Below, piece after piece: positions 8,554 to 16,367 of a DNA stretch of 61,830 nt. Under the pieces are notes generated by a model. It was given only the letters and a program-made list of their open reading frames with translations, had not been told where the DNA came from and did not search any database. Source of the stretch: Candidatus Gastranaerophilales bacterium (GTDB taxonomy: Bacteria; Cyanobacteriota; Vampirovibrionia; Gastranaerophilales; Gastranaerophilaceae); contig UNSJ01000006.1 in NCBI GenBank assembly GCA_900548405.1, forward strand, positions 1 through 61,830. Reading direction: 5' to 3'. Positions within the stretch are counted from its first letter, which is position 1, and the number at the start of each line of letters is the position of its first letter. Position numbers and translations under genes: made by a program.

Positions 8554-9426
8554 ATGAAGAATGTAGTTGTTTATACAGATAAAAACGAATCAAAGTTAGC
8601 TGATGTATTGGCTCAGATTGATGATACAAATGTCAGAATTGAAAGTGCCGAAAATTTAAAAGATTACGAAATCTTAAATCCTGGACTTATCGTTATTGAA
8701 AGCGTTCCTAATATTAAAGATATTTTAATGACAACAAAATTTAAAGCTCCAACACTTTTTATCGGCGATGTTTTCAAAGGCGCTACTGTAAGAGCTGTGA
8801 TTTTTGACTTTATCAAAACTCCGGTTGACAATATTGAACTTGTAATCAGAGCTAACGCATTGCTGAAATATAAAGACCTTAGAGATAAATTGAAAGTTGT
8901 TTCTACAACTGATGAACTTACAGGGCTTCATAACAGAAAATACTTACAAGAACGCCTTGAACAGGAAATTTCAAGAGCAAGACGCTACGGCAACAAACTT
9001 TCCTGCCTGTTGTTTGACCTTGACTTTTTCAAAGTTGTAAACGACATTTACGGATATGAATGGGGCGATGTTCTTTTACGCTCAATTGCTGATAAGTTAA
9101 AACAATTAATCAGAAAAGAAGATATCCTAACACGTTACGGCGACGAGGAATTTCTTCTAATTCTTCCAAACACATCAGAAGAAAATGCGTTCTTGTTTGC
9201 GGAAAGATTTAGAAAAGATATTGAGAGAATGGAATTTATACCTGCAGGTGAAGAAGAAAGACATCCTATAACAATTTCGGGCGGAATTTCGACTTACCCT
9301 TGCATTGAAAATACTGACGAAGATGCAAACACAATTATCCGTTATGCAGAGCACGCATTGTACAATGCTAAAAAACGTGGTAAAAACAAAATCATCCAAT
9401 TCTCACAAATAAATTTAGGTGAATAA
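8554..9426 (+). CDS. Diguanylate cyclase (GGDEF) with divergent receiver-like N-terminus
   Basis: Would make c-di-GMP from two GTP. The first ~120 residues have an alternating beta/alpha pattern like a receiver domain, but no clear phospho-acceptor context, so the sensor role is uncertain. The GGDEF domain starts at DELTGLHNRKYLQERL and ends SGGISTYP..NALYNAKKRGKNKI. The active-site loop reads RYGDEEF, that is G-D-E-E-F instead of G-G-[DE]-E-F, so the second glycine is Asp. The product-inhibition site RKED lies five residues before the loop. The last ~14 codons are duplicated downstream at 9831..9876. Convergent with the xre gene ending at 9439. Confidence 0.85.
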   Translation: MKNVVVYTDKNESKLADVLAQIDDTNVRIESAENLKDYEILNPGLIVIESVPNIKDILMTTKFKAPTLFIGDVFKGATVRAVIFDFIKTPVDNIELVIRANALLKYKDLRDKLKVVSTTDELTGLHNRKYLQERLEQEISRARRYGNKLSCLLFDLDFFKVVNDIYGYEWGDVLLRSIADKLKQLIRKEDILTRYGDEEFLLILPNTSEENAFLFAERFRKDIERMEFIPAGEEERHPITISGGISTYPCIENTDEDANTIIRYAEHALYNAKKRGKNKIIQFSQINLGE

Positions 9427-9486
9427 AAATAGTCAGGCTTACTCATCAATAAGCGTGAAATCATCACCGAGAATGTCTTCTAAAAT
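9382..9486. repeat. Segmental duplication, copy A (cyclase tail plus xre 3' end)
   Basis: This 105-nt block contains the last codons of the cyclase gene, the 12-nt gap and the 3' end of the first xre gene. It matches 9831..9936 almost base for base (one extra A and a few changes in the cyclase part). Identity drops sharply right after TCTTCTAAAAT. Confidence 0.85.
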
Positions 9487-9714
9487 TTTCACGAATTCAG
9501 AAGGTTTTACTCCCAATGCCTCTGCAATTTTCCAAAAAGTTACAAATTTACAGTCAATTTCTGCTCTTTCAATTTTGCCCAAATTGCTGTCATTAATTCC
9601 GTATTCATTTGCAAATTTATTACCTGAAAGTCCAATTTGATTTTCACGAATGTTTTTAACAACCTGACCAAACAGTTTTCTTAAATGTAAACTTTTCTCA
9701 TCTTTATATTGCAT
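9439..9714 (-). CDS. Small XRE-family helix-turn-helix regulator (copy 1)
   Basis: 91-residue DNA-binding protein. One HTH of the Cro/C1 type spans residues ~17-75: FGQVVKNIREN, then GLSGNKFANEYGINDSNLGK (recognition helix) and FWKIAEALGVKPSEF. The C-terminal tail KILEDILGDDFTLIDE is identical to that of the next gene (9889..10164), while the rest has diverged to roughly half identity. A 14-nt palindrome (CGTTAT-AC-ATAACG, 9749..9762) stands about 35 nt upstream of the ATG and is a plausible operator for this or a neighbouring regulator. Confidence 0.75.
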   Translation of the reverse strand: MQYKDEKSLHLRKLFGQVVKNIRENQIGLSGNKFANEYGINDSNLGKIERAEIDCKFVTFWKIAEALGVKPSEFVKILEDILGDDFTLIDE

Positions 9715-9748
9715 TTAATTATAATAAATAATATTATTGTTTTTGTTC

Positions 9749-9762
9749 CGTTATACATAACG
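9749..9762. promoter_or_regulatory. Candidate operator palindrome upstream of xre copy 1
   Basis: CGTTAT-AC-ATAACG is a perfect inverted repeat in the 174-nt gap between the two duplicated xre genes. A TATAAT lies at 9718..9723 on the minus strand, just before the xre ATG at 9714, so the palindrome would sit in the -40 region of that promoter. Binding by an XRE protein is inferred from position only. Confidence 0.4.
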
Positions 9763-9830
9763 AAAGCAGTGATTAATATGGTATACTAGTTGACAAACAG
9801 TTACTTCTAGATATTTTAAACTTATATAAG

Positions 9831-9936
9831 AAAAACAAAATCGTTCAATTCTTACAAATAAATTTAGGTGAATAAAAAATAGTCAGGCTTACTCATCAAT
9901 AAGCGTGAAATCATCACCGAGAATGTCTTCTAAAAT
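9831..9936. repeat. Segmental duplication, copy B (cyclase-tail remnant plus xre 3' end)
   Basis: Read on the plus strand, 9829..9876 still encodes a recognisable cyclase tail (KKNKIVQFLQINLGE then stop), with no cyclase gene attached. It is followed by the same spacer and xre 3' end as copy A. The copy shows that the duplication breakpoint fell inside the cyclase gene. Confidence 0.85.
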
Positions 9937-10164
9937 CTTTGCTAACTCGGAGAATTTCAACCCGAGTGCTTCTGATGCTTTCCAAATAGTAGAAATTTTA
10001 CTATCAACAATACCGTTTTCAATTCTGTTTAAGTTGCCTCTATCCAGACCATATTCATTAGCAAGCTTAGAACAAGATAGACCGGTCTTTTTAATACGTA
10101 TATCTTTGATAATAAGACCAAGTGCTTTGTTTAATTGTAAAATTTTTTTATCTTTGTGTTGCAT
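9889..10164 (-). CDS. Small XRE-family helix-turn-helix regulator (copy 2)
   Basis: Paralogue of the 9439..9714 gene. ATG 10164 gives 91 residues, the same as copy 1 (MQHKDKKILQLNK against MQYKDEKSLHLRK); a frame-open start at 10200 was not used. HTH core: LGLIIKDIRIKKTGLSCSKL, LDRGNLNRIENG, WKASEALGLKFSELA. The last 16 residues are identical to copy 1. It begins 20 nt after the stop codon of the third xre gene, so it is probably cotranscribed with it. Confidence 0.75.
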   Translation of the reverse strand: MQHKDKKILQLNKALGLIIKDIRIKKTGLSCSKLANEYGLDRGNLNRIENGIVDSKISTIWKASEALGLKFSELAKILEDILGDDFTLIDE

Positions 10165-10183
10165 AAAAATCTCGTAGAATAGA

Positions 10184-10510
10184 TTAACATAAATCCTCAA
10201 GTGAACGCAAAATTTTATAAAGAGCTTTTTTCTTTTTAAATGACAGATTGTGATAAATTTTTAAATTCATTGCATCTAGATTCTTTTCGTTTGTTTGATG
10301 TTCATATTCAAAAAGCTCATCAGGAGTAACATTTAAATTAACCATTATTTTATATAACTTAGACACATTAGGTGTCCCTTTACCATTTTCAAAAGGACTA
10401 TAATTAGAAGGTTCCATATTTATTTTACTGCACAGAGTTTCTTGTTTGAAACCTTTAGCCTTCCTGATTTCTTTTAATCTTTTTGCAAATTTTTTTATAT
10501 CAAAATCCAT
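10184..10510 (-). CDS. XRE-family helix-turn-helix regulator (third of cluster)
   Basis: 108 residues. An N-terminal HTH of about 65 residues: FAKRLKEIRKAKGFKQETL, INMEPSNYSPFENGKGTPN, then NLNVTPDELFEYE, typical of SinR/HipB-like Cro/C1 domains. A helical C-terminal part (FKKKKALYKILRSLEDL) may mediate dimerisation. ATG 10510 is preceded by an A/T-rich region with TATAAT-like elements. No toxin gene is recognisable beside it, so an antitoxin role is not supported. Confidence 0.8.
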   Translation of the reverse strand: MDFDIKKFAKRLKEIRKAKGFKQETLCSKINMEPSNYSPFENGKGTPNVSKLYKIMVNLNVTPDELFEYEHQTNEKNLDAMNLKIYHNLSFKKKKALYKILRSLEDLC

Positions 10511-10599
10511 ATTATTATAATATATTCATTGACTAATTTTCTAAATCTTAAAACAGATAACTTTTTAACAAAATATTATTGATTTTCATAATTTATTAG

Positions 10600-10932
10600 T
10601 CATTTTGCAAGTGACTTGATAAGATGATAAATATTTATTTTTACATCTTCTGGAACTCTGCTTAAATTTTCGATAATCTCAATGTCTTTGTAATTTTGTA
10701 CATTTTCATTGAAAGAAATAAAATTTAGTAAATTATTAGGTTCAATTTTTAAAACTTCTATAATATTGCAGAAAGTAATAAATGATGGAAAACTTTTTCC
10801 AGTTTCTATTCGACTTAAATTTGTTGCATCCAAATTTATAAGAGAGCTAAACCTGTCTTGAGAATATCCAAGTTTTTCTCTAAGATTTCGTAACTTAATA
10901 CCTAAAAGCCTTTTTGCATCTTCTTCATTCAT
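10600..10932 (-). CDS. XRE-family helix-turn-helix regulator (fourth of cluster)
   Basis: 110 residues. HTH: LGIKLRNLREKLGYSQDRF, INLDATNLSRIETGKSFPS, EVLKIEPNNLLNF; the C-terminal 45 residues are helical, ending in VKINIYHLIKSLAK, an end similar in style to the third gene. It is divergent from the gene at 11037 with a 104-nt A/T-rich gap, so it may regulate that gene. Distinct in sequence from the two duplicated copies. Confidence 0.8.
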   Translation of the reverse strand: MNEEDAKRLLGIKLRNLREKLGYSQDRFSSLINLDATNLSRIETGKSFPSFITFCNIIEVLKIEPNNLLNFISFNENVQNYKDIEIIENLSRVPEDVKINIYHLIKSLAK

Positions 10933-11036
10933 TTTTTAATGATAGAGTATTTATTTACAAATGTTAATCGCGCCAATATACATATTTGCATATTATTAGT
11001 GTTTTCATTAAAATATTATAAAATAACATATTTTTT

Positions 11037-11789
11037 ATGGAAAAATATATTATTTACAATAAAGATATGTATTATTTACTTAAACTAAAAAAAATAGTCA
11101 TAAAACTGCTTACTTTTTGGATTTTTCAAATAAATTTAAGGAAAAATGCTAGAAACTTTTTGTTTTACTTTTCTTTTAAAGACTACATAAAATTTAAACA
11201 CCAAAACTTTCATATCGTTTCGCTTGGAAACGATTGTATGCCCAGAGTGCTCACCACCGCTATCAAGCTTAAACCAAGAAAAATTTATGGGGAAAAAACA
11301 CTCCCGTTTGATTTGTGCAGAAGCTTTGAACTTACAAAAATTAACAAACTCATTGAAAACGATTTCGAAAATTATTTTGACAATCTGATTATCTCTGAAA
11401 AGTTTTACCCGCATGATTACAAACTTACGAAAGAACAATTCATAACACGCTACAAAAAAAGAATTAATAACTTTATAGAGATTATGCATTCCGAAAAAAT
11501 GATTTATTTCATTTATGCCGATTTTGATAATAAAATTGACGCAGATAACATTATAAAATTATATTCAACTCTAAAAAACAAAAGAGCACATAAACCATTT
11601 AAGCTTATTATCCTCACAGCTAAACCGATTAACATAACAAATTCCAATATTATAATCATTGTTGAAGATTTGAAAATAAAAAACGGAAATTGGGTTAAAA
11701 GCTTCATAAATGACTATGGCAATATTAATGATGATTACTCAAAATTTTGTAATAAAGTCGGTAAAAAATTATCTGATTTTATTTCTTAG
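11037..11789 (+). CDS. DUF1796-like protein (putative papain-like cysteine peptidase fold)
   Basis: Function not established. After a basic, partly hydrophobic N-terminus of ~55 residues comes HIVSLGNDCMPRVLTTAIKL followed by TLPFDLCRSFELTKINKLI. The pattern (S-L-G-x-x-C... then L-P-F-D) is that of the DUF1796 family (predicted cysteine peptidases, often in surface-polysaccharide loci). The C-terminal half has alternating strands and helices without clear motifs. ATG 11037 has no obvious ribosome-binding site; ATG 11067 is an alternative. The 3' end overlaps the opposing TIGR02757 gene by 11 nt. Family assignment is from memory and moderate. Confidence 0.5.
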   Translation: MEKYIIYNKDMYYLLKLKKIVIKLLTFWIFQINLRKNARNFLFYFSFKDYIKFKHQNFHIVSLGNDCMPRVLTTAIKLKPRKIYGEKTLPFDLCRSFELTKINKLIENDFENYFDNLIISEKFYPHDYKLTKEQFITRYKKRINNFIEIMHSEKMIYFIYADFDNKIDADNIIKLYSTLKNKRAHKPFKLIILTAKPINITNSNIIIIVEDLKIKNGNWVKSFINDYGNINDDYSKFCNKVGKKLSDFIS

Positions 11790-12537
11790 TTTGCTGCTCA
11801 TTCACGCCGTAGCCGAACAGTGCAAAATCGTATTTTGCAGGGTCGTTTGCATCAAATTTTTTCAGGTTTTCGGTAAGCTCGACAACCGATTTAAAGTCGT
11901 TTGCATTCCGTGTCAAAAGCCCCATTTCACGTGAAATTCTTGCAACATGGGTGTCAAGCGGAATGTACAAATCAGAAGCAGGCATAAAGTTCCAAAGTCC
12001 GAAATCCACAGGTCCTTTTCTAACCATCCAGCGCAAATACATACACATACGCTTCATTGCACTTCCCTTTCTCGCATCAGGAAGCATAAAGCGAAAGCCC
12101 TGAGCGGAATTATCTCTTGCCTTTGAATAAAAATAATCAGTAACAGGTATAAACATGTTGTCATTTATTTGATTTTCGTAACCGTATTTGAAAAGCTCTT
12201 CCAGCCCGCCTTCTTTCTCATACAAATCATGCATTATATTAAAAATTTGTGCAAAATCGTCAGGCTTTCCAAAACGATAGTTAAAATCACCTAAAATTTC
12301 AGGCTCAAAGTTGAGTATAAAATTTAAGGGTTCGTTCTGAGCAATTTCAAAGAGTATCGCAAGCTTTTTAAGAAAAACTTCGCGTCTGCCGTATGCAACA
12401 AGAGAAGCAATAAAACCTGCTATTTCTTTATCTTTTTTATCCGAAAACCTGTTTGGAATACCAACGGGATCATCATAAAAAAATTCTTTTGTTTCGTAAG
12501 TTTGTACAAGTTTATCAATCTCATCTTTAGTTATCAT
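11779..12537 (-). CDS. TIGR02757 / DUF2400 family protein
   Basis: Conserved protein of unknown function, believed to have a HhH/DNA-glycosylase-like fold. 252 residues, full length. Diagnostic segments: DPVGIPNRFSDKKDKEIAGF (residues 23-42), LVAYGRRE, MYLRWMVRKGPVDFGLW and IPLDTHVARISREMGLLTR. Last gene of the response regulator / kinase / tadA unit, overlapping tadA by 11 nt. Nothing in the sequence says which DNA or RNA substrate it handles. Confidence 0.8.
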   Translation of the reverse strand: MITKDEIDKLVQTYETKEFFYDDPVGIPNRFSDKKDKEIAGFIASLVAYGRREVFLKKLAILFEIAQNEPLNFILNFEPEILGDFNYRFGKPDDFAQIFNIMHDLYEKEGGLEELFKYGYENQINDNMFIPVTDYFYSKARDNSAQGFRFMLPDARKGSAMKRMCMYLRWMVRKGPVDFGLWNFMPASDLYIPLDTHVARISREMGLLTRNANDFKSVVELTENLKKFDANDPAKYDFALFGYGVNEQQTKK

Positions 12538-12952
12538 CTCTCAGCTCCTTGAAATATTCCTTTAAAATTTTATCACACTCTTCTTCCATTATACCGCCGT
12601 AAACTTTCATTTTCGAGTTAGCAAGTTTTCTCACATCGATTGCCGAGCCAAGCGCGCCGTAATTATTATCATAACTTCCAAAATAAACAGCTTTTATTCT
12701 TGACGAAACAATTGCCCAGGCACACATAGGACATGGTTCAAGCGTTACATACATCTCACAATCATCAAGACGCCAACGCCCCAATTTCTGTTCCGCTTCA
12801 CGAATTGCAAGAATCTCCGCATGTGCTGTAACGTCATTTAACGTTTCTTTCTGATTAAAAGTTTCGGCAATAACCTTGCCGTCTTTGATAATCAATGCCC
12901 CGACAGGGATTTCACCCCTAACCGAATTTGCAAGCTCTATTGCACGTTTCAT
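12527..12952 (-). CDS. tadA: tRNA-specific adenosine deaminase
   Basis: Converts adenosine 34 to inosine in tRNA-Arg(ACG), extending wobble decoding. Zinc-deaminase motifs: HAEILAIREAE (His ligand and catalytic Glu) and PCPMCAWAI (two Cys ligands), with the TadA-type TLEPCPMC context. 141 residues, slightly short at the N-terminus (starts MKRAIELANSVRGEIPVGAL), about where the family's first helix begins. Overlaps the histidine kinase gene by 4 nt (ATGA) upstream and TIGR02757 downstream, so all are translationally coupled. Confidence 0.9.
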   Translation of the reverse strand: MKRAIELANSVRGEIPVGALIIKDGKVIAETFNQKETLNDVTAHAEILAIREAEQKLGRWRLDDCEMYVTLEPCPMCAWAIVSSRIKAVYFGSYDNNYGALGSAIDVRKLANSKMKVYGGIMEEECDKILKEYFKELRDDN

Positions 12953-14634
12953 TTAACAGCCTCTGCTACCTGTGACATTCTGAGCGTAACTTCCACACAG
13001 AAACCGCAATTTTTATCGCTGTGAATATCAATTTCACCATTCATTGCTTCTATTAAACCTTTTACGATAAATAATCCCAAACCTGTTCCGCGAGTGGTTC
13101 TTGTAGTGTTATCATCAAGCCTTATGAATTTTTCAAACAACTTTTTAAGCTTGGCTGGCGGGATTACATCACAATCGTTTTTGACAAAAAACTTAACCTT
13201 ATCATCAAGAACAACAGTATCAACAACTATTTTAGTATCAGGTCTTGCATATTTAGCAGCGTTATCAAGCAGATTTACACAAACCTGAATTAGCCTGTCT
13301 TTATCTGCATCTACAAGAGGCAAATCCTCGCTTATATTATATACAATTTCCTTTTCTTCCTTGTTTTTTATCAAAATCTTTGCTTCTTCCAAAACCTCCG
13401 GAAGATAAACATCTTCGGATTTGGTTCTCAACCTCATTCCCTCAATATCCGGAATGGTAAGCAAATCTTCAATAAGCCTTTTCAACCTTTCAGATTGTTC
13501 TTTTATAATCCTCAAGGATTTCTGACGCGTTTCTTCATCAATTTTGATGTCCTGACGCATAAGCCTTGAAGTGTACCCCTGAATACTTGTCAAAGGCGTA
13601 CGCAGCTCGTGGCTTACGGTATCTATCAAATTAGAACGAAATTCATTCAGCTGCTTTAACTCAACGTTATTTTTCTTTAACTGAATATATGATTTATGAA
13701 TTTCTGTTGCCATACGGTTAAACTCAAACGCAAGGAAAACAATTTCGTGTGGCGTAAAAGCAGTTGTCAAAAGCCTTATCTGACGTTCGTAATTCCCTTT
13801 GGAAATCGCAATAATTCCTTTAAACAGCTGTCTAATATTGATGTAAAGGTAATAAATATACAATGCAACAATAAAAATAATCGCAAAGGTTGCAAACAAA
13901 CAAGACAATATAATTTTCAAACTGTTGTTCGTAATAGCTTTCAATGTAACTTTTTCTGTTGTGTTTACAATAATCGTAATCTTAGGTTCATCTTTAGAAA
14001 CATAAACCAAAGGCTGGTTTTTAATATCACCGAATATTTCCGGCTTGTTTTTTTTCAATTTTTTTGGCAGAAGCGACACGGTTTTTTTAAACGCTTCATC
14101 AGTATAATTATGCTCGGCTATTAAATCACCCTCGTTAGTCAAAACATATATTTGCCTTTTATCATCAGCAATAGATTTAAAAAGTTCATCCTTTATGGCA
14201 TCCATTTTGTATGTTGCAACAAGATATTGACCGTCGGAAATCTTTAAGTTAACCGTAGCTTTTTTATGTAACTTATTTCTTTCATGAATTTCTTCAGAAT
14301 GAGCAGCATCTGCAACAACCAGTTCTTCACAGTCAGGTAATTTCTGTACCACTGATTTTAAATACGCATTTTTAGCTTCCTGTGTTTTGAAGTAATTTAG
14401 TGAAAAAACAATTTGTTCGAGATTGCTTGAAACCGTTTTGTTGAAAAAATCTATTTCATCAGAAACCATGTTTGCAATTAAAACAGCCGATTCACGAAGC
14501 TGATATCTCATTGACTGCTGGTTAATATTGTTTATGATAAACCCGCTTATGGACATCGGAATAATTACGGCAAAAATAAAAACTACCGCAATCTGTTCAA
14601 CAATTTTCAAACGTTTAAACTTAAAAAATTCCAC
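12949..14634 (-). CDS. Membrane sensor histidine kinase with HAMP linker
   Basis: Autophosphorylating sensor of a two-component system. TM1 is residues ~13-35 (VAVVFIFAVIIPMSISGFII), then a ~205-residue extracytoplasmic sensor region, TM2 near 240-265, HAMP, and a HisKA dimerisation helix with phospho-acceptor motif SHELRTPLTS near residue 341. The ATPase domain has N-box LLDNAAKYA, DKVKFFVKND and G-box GTGLGLFIVKGL. The sensor region has the length and predicted pattern of a PAS/dCACHE-like sensor but no recognisable ligand motif. Starts 3 nt after the response regulator gene. Confidence 0.9.
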   Translation of the reverse strand: MEFFKFKRLKIVEQIAVVFIFAVIIPMSISGFIINNINQQSMRYQLRESAVLIANMVSDEIDFFNKTVSSNLEQIVFSLNYFKTQEAKNAYLKSVVQKLPDCEELVVADAAHSEEIHERNKLHKKATVNLKISDGQYLVATYKMDAIKDELFKSIADDKRQIYVLTNEGDLIAEHNYTDEAFKKTVSLLPKKLKKNKPEIFGDIKNQPLVYVSKDEPKITIIVNTTEKVTLKAITNNSLKIILSCLFATFAIIFIVALYIYYLYINIRQLFKGIIAISKGNYERQIRLLTTAFTPHEIVFLAFEFNRMATEIHKSYIQLKKNNVELKQLNEFRSNLIDTVSHELRTPLTSIQGYTSRLMRQDIKIDEETRQKSLRIIKEQSERLKRLIEDLLTIPDIEGMRLRTKSEDVYLPEVLEEAKILIKNKEEKEIVYNISEDLPLVDADKDRLIQVCVNLLDNAAKYARPDTKIVVDTVVLDDKVKFFVKNDCDVIPPAKLKKLFEKFIRLDDNTTRTTRGTGLGLFIVKGLIEAMNGEIDIHSDKNCGFCVEVTLRMSQVAEAVK

Positions 14635-14637
14635 TAA

Positions 14638-15345
14638 TTATTCTCCGCTGAAAGGAGTAAGTTTGTACCCAACATTGGTAACGGTATGCAAATATTTCGG
14701 ATTTTTCGTATCCGGTTCAATTTTGTTTCTCAATCCGCCTACATGCACTCTAAGCATTCTAACATCTTCGTTGCTGTCATATCCCCAAACCTCATCAAGC
14801 AATGTGGCAAGCGTAACGGGATTGTTAAAATGCTGCATCAGGCAATACAAAATCTCAAATTCTGTCGGAGTGAGCTTAACTCTTTTATTAACAACAATAG
14901 TTTCAAGAGTTTCGGGAAAAATTTCAATATCACCGACATGTAAAATTTCGTCAAATAAAGCAGTTTTATCTTCTATCTGATTTCTTCTTAAAAGAACCCT
15001 GATTCTCAAAAGTACTTCCTGTATATCAAACGGTTTTACAAGGTAATCATCTGCTCCGCAGTCAAAACCTTCAGTCTTATCGTCAATCGTTCCTTTTGCA
15101 GTTAGCATCAAAATCGGTATAGCAAGTTTTGCCTGACGAATGTTCTTGCATACATCAAAACCGTTCATTTTCGGCATCATAACATCAAGCAAAATTAAGT
15201 CATAAGTGTTGTTTAAAGCCTTGTTTAACCCCTCTAAACCGTCAGAAGCCGTATCCACAAAATAGCCGCTTGCCCGAACGTCAAATTCCAGTAATTCTCT
15301 GATTTCATCATCATCGTCAACTATTAATATACGCTTTTCACTCAT
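14638..15345 (-). CDS. OmpR/PhoB-family response regulator
   Basis: DNA-binding partner of the kinase encoded directly downstream. Receiver domain residues 1-120 with the acidic pocket VDDDDE, phospho-acceptor Asp54 in LILLDVMMP, Thr in MLTAKG and Lys in YLVKPFD. The C-terminal winged helix (LTPTEFEILYCLMQH ... LRVHVGGLRNKIEP ... VTNVGYKL) is of the PhoB type. First gene of a four-gene unit with the kinase, tadA and TIGR02757; the target genes cannot be inferred. Confidence 0.92.
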   Translation of the reverse strand: MSEKRILIVDDDDEIRELLEFDVRASGYFVDTASDGLEGLNKALNNTYDLILLDVMMPKMNGFDVCKNIRQAKLAIPILMLTAKGTIDDKTEGFDCGADDYLVKPFDIQEVLLRIRVLLRRNQIEDKTALFDEILHVGDIEIFPETLETIVVNKRVKLTPTEFEILYCLMQHFNNPVTLATLLDEVWGYDSNEDVRMLRVHVGGLRNKIEPDTKNPKYLHTVTNVGYKLTPFSGE

Positions 15346-15501
15346 AAGTTTATTTTATAAAAATAACTCGGATTTTGCAATTAAATATAAAGATTTGTTG
15401 AACATTTAATAAAAATTACAATATGCCATATTACTAAACTTTTTGAGAATGAAAATAAAAATTGTTTAATAAAACATATATAAAAATTGTTGAGGATTAA
15501 A

Positions 15502-15579
15502 ATGAAAAATAAAATTAGCAAATCTGCCTATTTAATACTTATACCTAGAGGGGATTATTTTAAGTGTGAATCCATTTAA
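15502..15579 (+). CDS. Possible 25-residue peptide
   Basis: Short frame MKNKISKSAYLILIPRG... ending FKCESI, preceded by TTGAGGATTAAA, which gives a fair ribosome-binding site. It lies in the 269-nt gap between the response regulator promoter and the 15615 gene and could be a leader peptide of the latter. No homologue is recognised; the frame could be chance. Confidence 0.25.
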   Translation: MKNKISKSAYLILIPRGDYFKCESI

Positions 15580-15614
15580 AATTTACATATAACATATTTG
15601 TGGAGTAATTTAAC

Positions 15615-15923
15615 ATGTTAATGGGAAATGATTGTCACGATTGCAGTAAATACAATCGCTTGGAAATGAAAAACGTCAATAAAGATATTATTGCATGGCT
15701 TGAAGATATTGTAGAAGAAAATAACAGCCGTATCGAAAGAAAAGAATGGAAAAGTAAATATAACAGTTATGTAGTTTACGATTACGAACCATTCTGTACT
15801 GACGGATTCGAAATAAATCTTGTAATAACTTCTTACAATGCTGCCTATTTAAATTTTATCAAGTATTTGTATGACGAAAAAATAAGCACAATTGAATATT
15901 TAAACAGCTGTATAGGCGTATAA
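15615..15923 (+). CDS. Hypothetical 102-residue cytosolic protein
   Basis: Not recognised. The ATG has a good site (GGAG at 15602-15605, nine bases upstream). The N-terminus holds a C-x-x-C pair (NDCHDCSKYNR) that could bind metal; the rest is acidic/aromatic with mixed helix and strand (DIIAWLEDIVEENNSR, YVVYDYEPFCTDGFEINLVI). A strong terminator follows. A free-standing gene between the two-component operon and a zinc-ribbon gene. Confidence 0.6.
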   Translation: MLMGNDCHDCSKYNRLEMKNVNKDIIAWLEDIVEENNSRIERKEWKSKYNSYVVYDYEPFCTDGFEINLVITSYNAAYLNFIKYLYDEKISTIEYLNSCIGV

Positions 15924-15930
15924 AAAAAAG

Positions 15931-15967
15931 AAAACAGACCGACTAAAAAAATCGGCCTGTTTTTTTA
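15931..15967 (+). terminator. Intrinsic terminator
   Basis: AAAACAGaCCGA pairs with TCGGcCTGTTTT around an A-rich loop, with T tracts after it. It lies 8 nt past the 15615..15923 stop codon and, being symmetric, could also end the leftward zinc-ribbon transcript (stop at 15999). Confidence 0.8.
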
Positions 15968-15998
15968 ATTATTTAATTCTATTTAAATTTTATGTTAT

Positions 15999-16265
15999 TT
16001 ATTCTTTAGTAAAGCAATCTTTGCAATAAACTTCTTTTCCCGGAATAGGTTTAAAAGGAACCTGAGTTTGAGCACCGCATTTAGAACAAACAGCATCGTA
16101 CATTCTTTTTTGTCTTCTGTTGTTGTTTCTGCGATTCTTTCTGCATTCCGGACATCTTTTAGGTTTGTTTACTAAACCTTTTTCTGCGTAAAATTCCTGT
16201 TCACCTGCTGTAAAGATAAATTCTGATCCGCAATCTTCACATACAAGTTTTTCATCTTGGTACAT
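15999..16265 (-). CDS. Two-zinc-ribbon protein (CxxCxGG/zf-trcl type)
   Basis: 88 residues with two zinc knuckles. The first is CEDCGSEFIFTAGEQEFY followed by CPECR, with the F-T-x-G-E-Q-x-F-Y signature of the probable zinc-ribbon family. A basic spacer RKNRRNNNRRQKR follows, then the second knuckle CSKCG...VYCKDCF. The arginine-rich spacer suggests nucleic-acid contact. Small proteins of this kind are frequent in cyanobacteria-related lineages and Chloroflexi; biochemical role unknown. Confidence 0.8.
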   Translation of the reverse strand: MYQDEKLVCEDCGSEFIFTAGEQEFYAEKGLVNKPKRCPECRKNRRNNNRRQKRMYDAVCSKCGAQTQVPFKPIPGKEVYCKDCFTKE

Positions 16266-16367
16266 CTTTGTTCTCCTAGTTTAAATTGGTACTATAAAGA
16301 AACCTCTTGCAAAATTCCTTTAATTCTCATGATTATACACTATTTTTCAAAAATATGCAAGGATTTA

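Noticed and set aside
9439..10932. XRE cluster as antitoxins or prophage repressors
   Set aside because: No toxin, integrase, excisionase or phage structural gene lies nearby.
15502..15579. 25-residue frame as an attenuation leader peptide
   Set aside because: No run of regulatory codons and no terminator/antiterminator pair between it and the next gene; kept only as a low-confidence frame.
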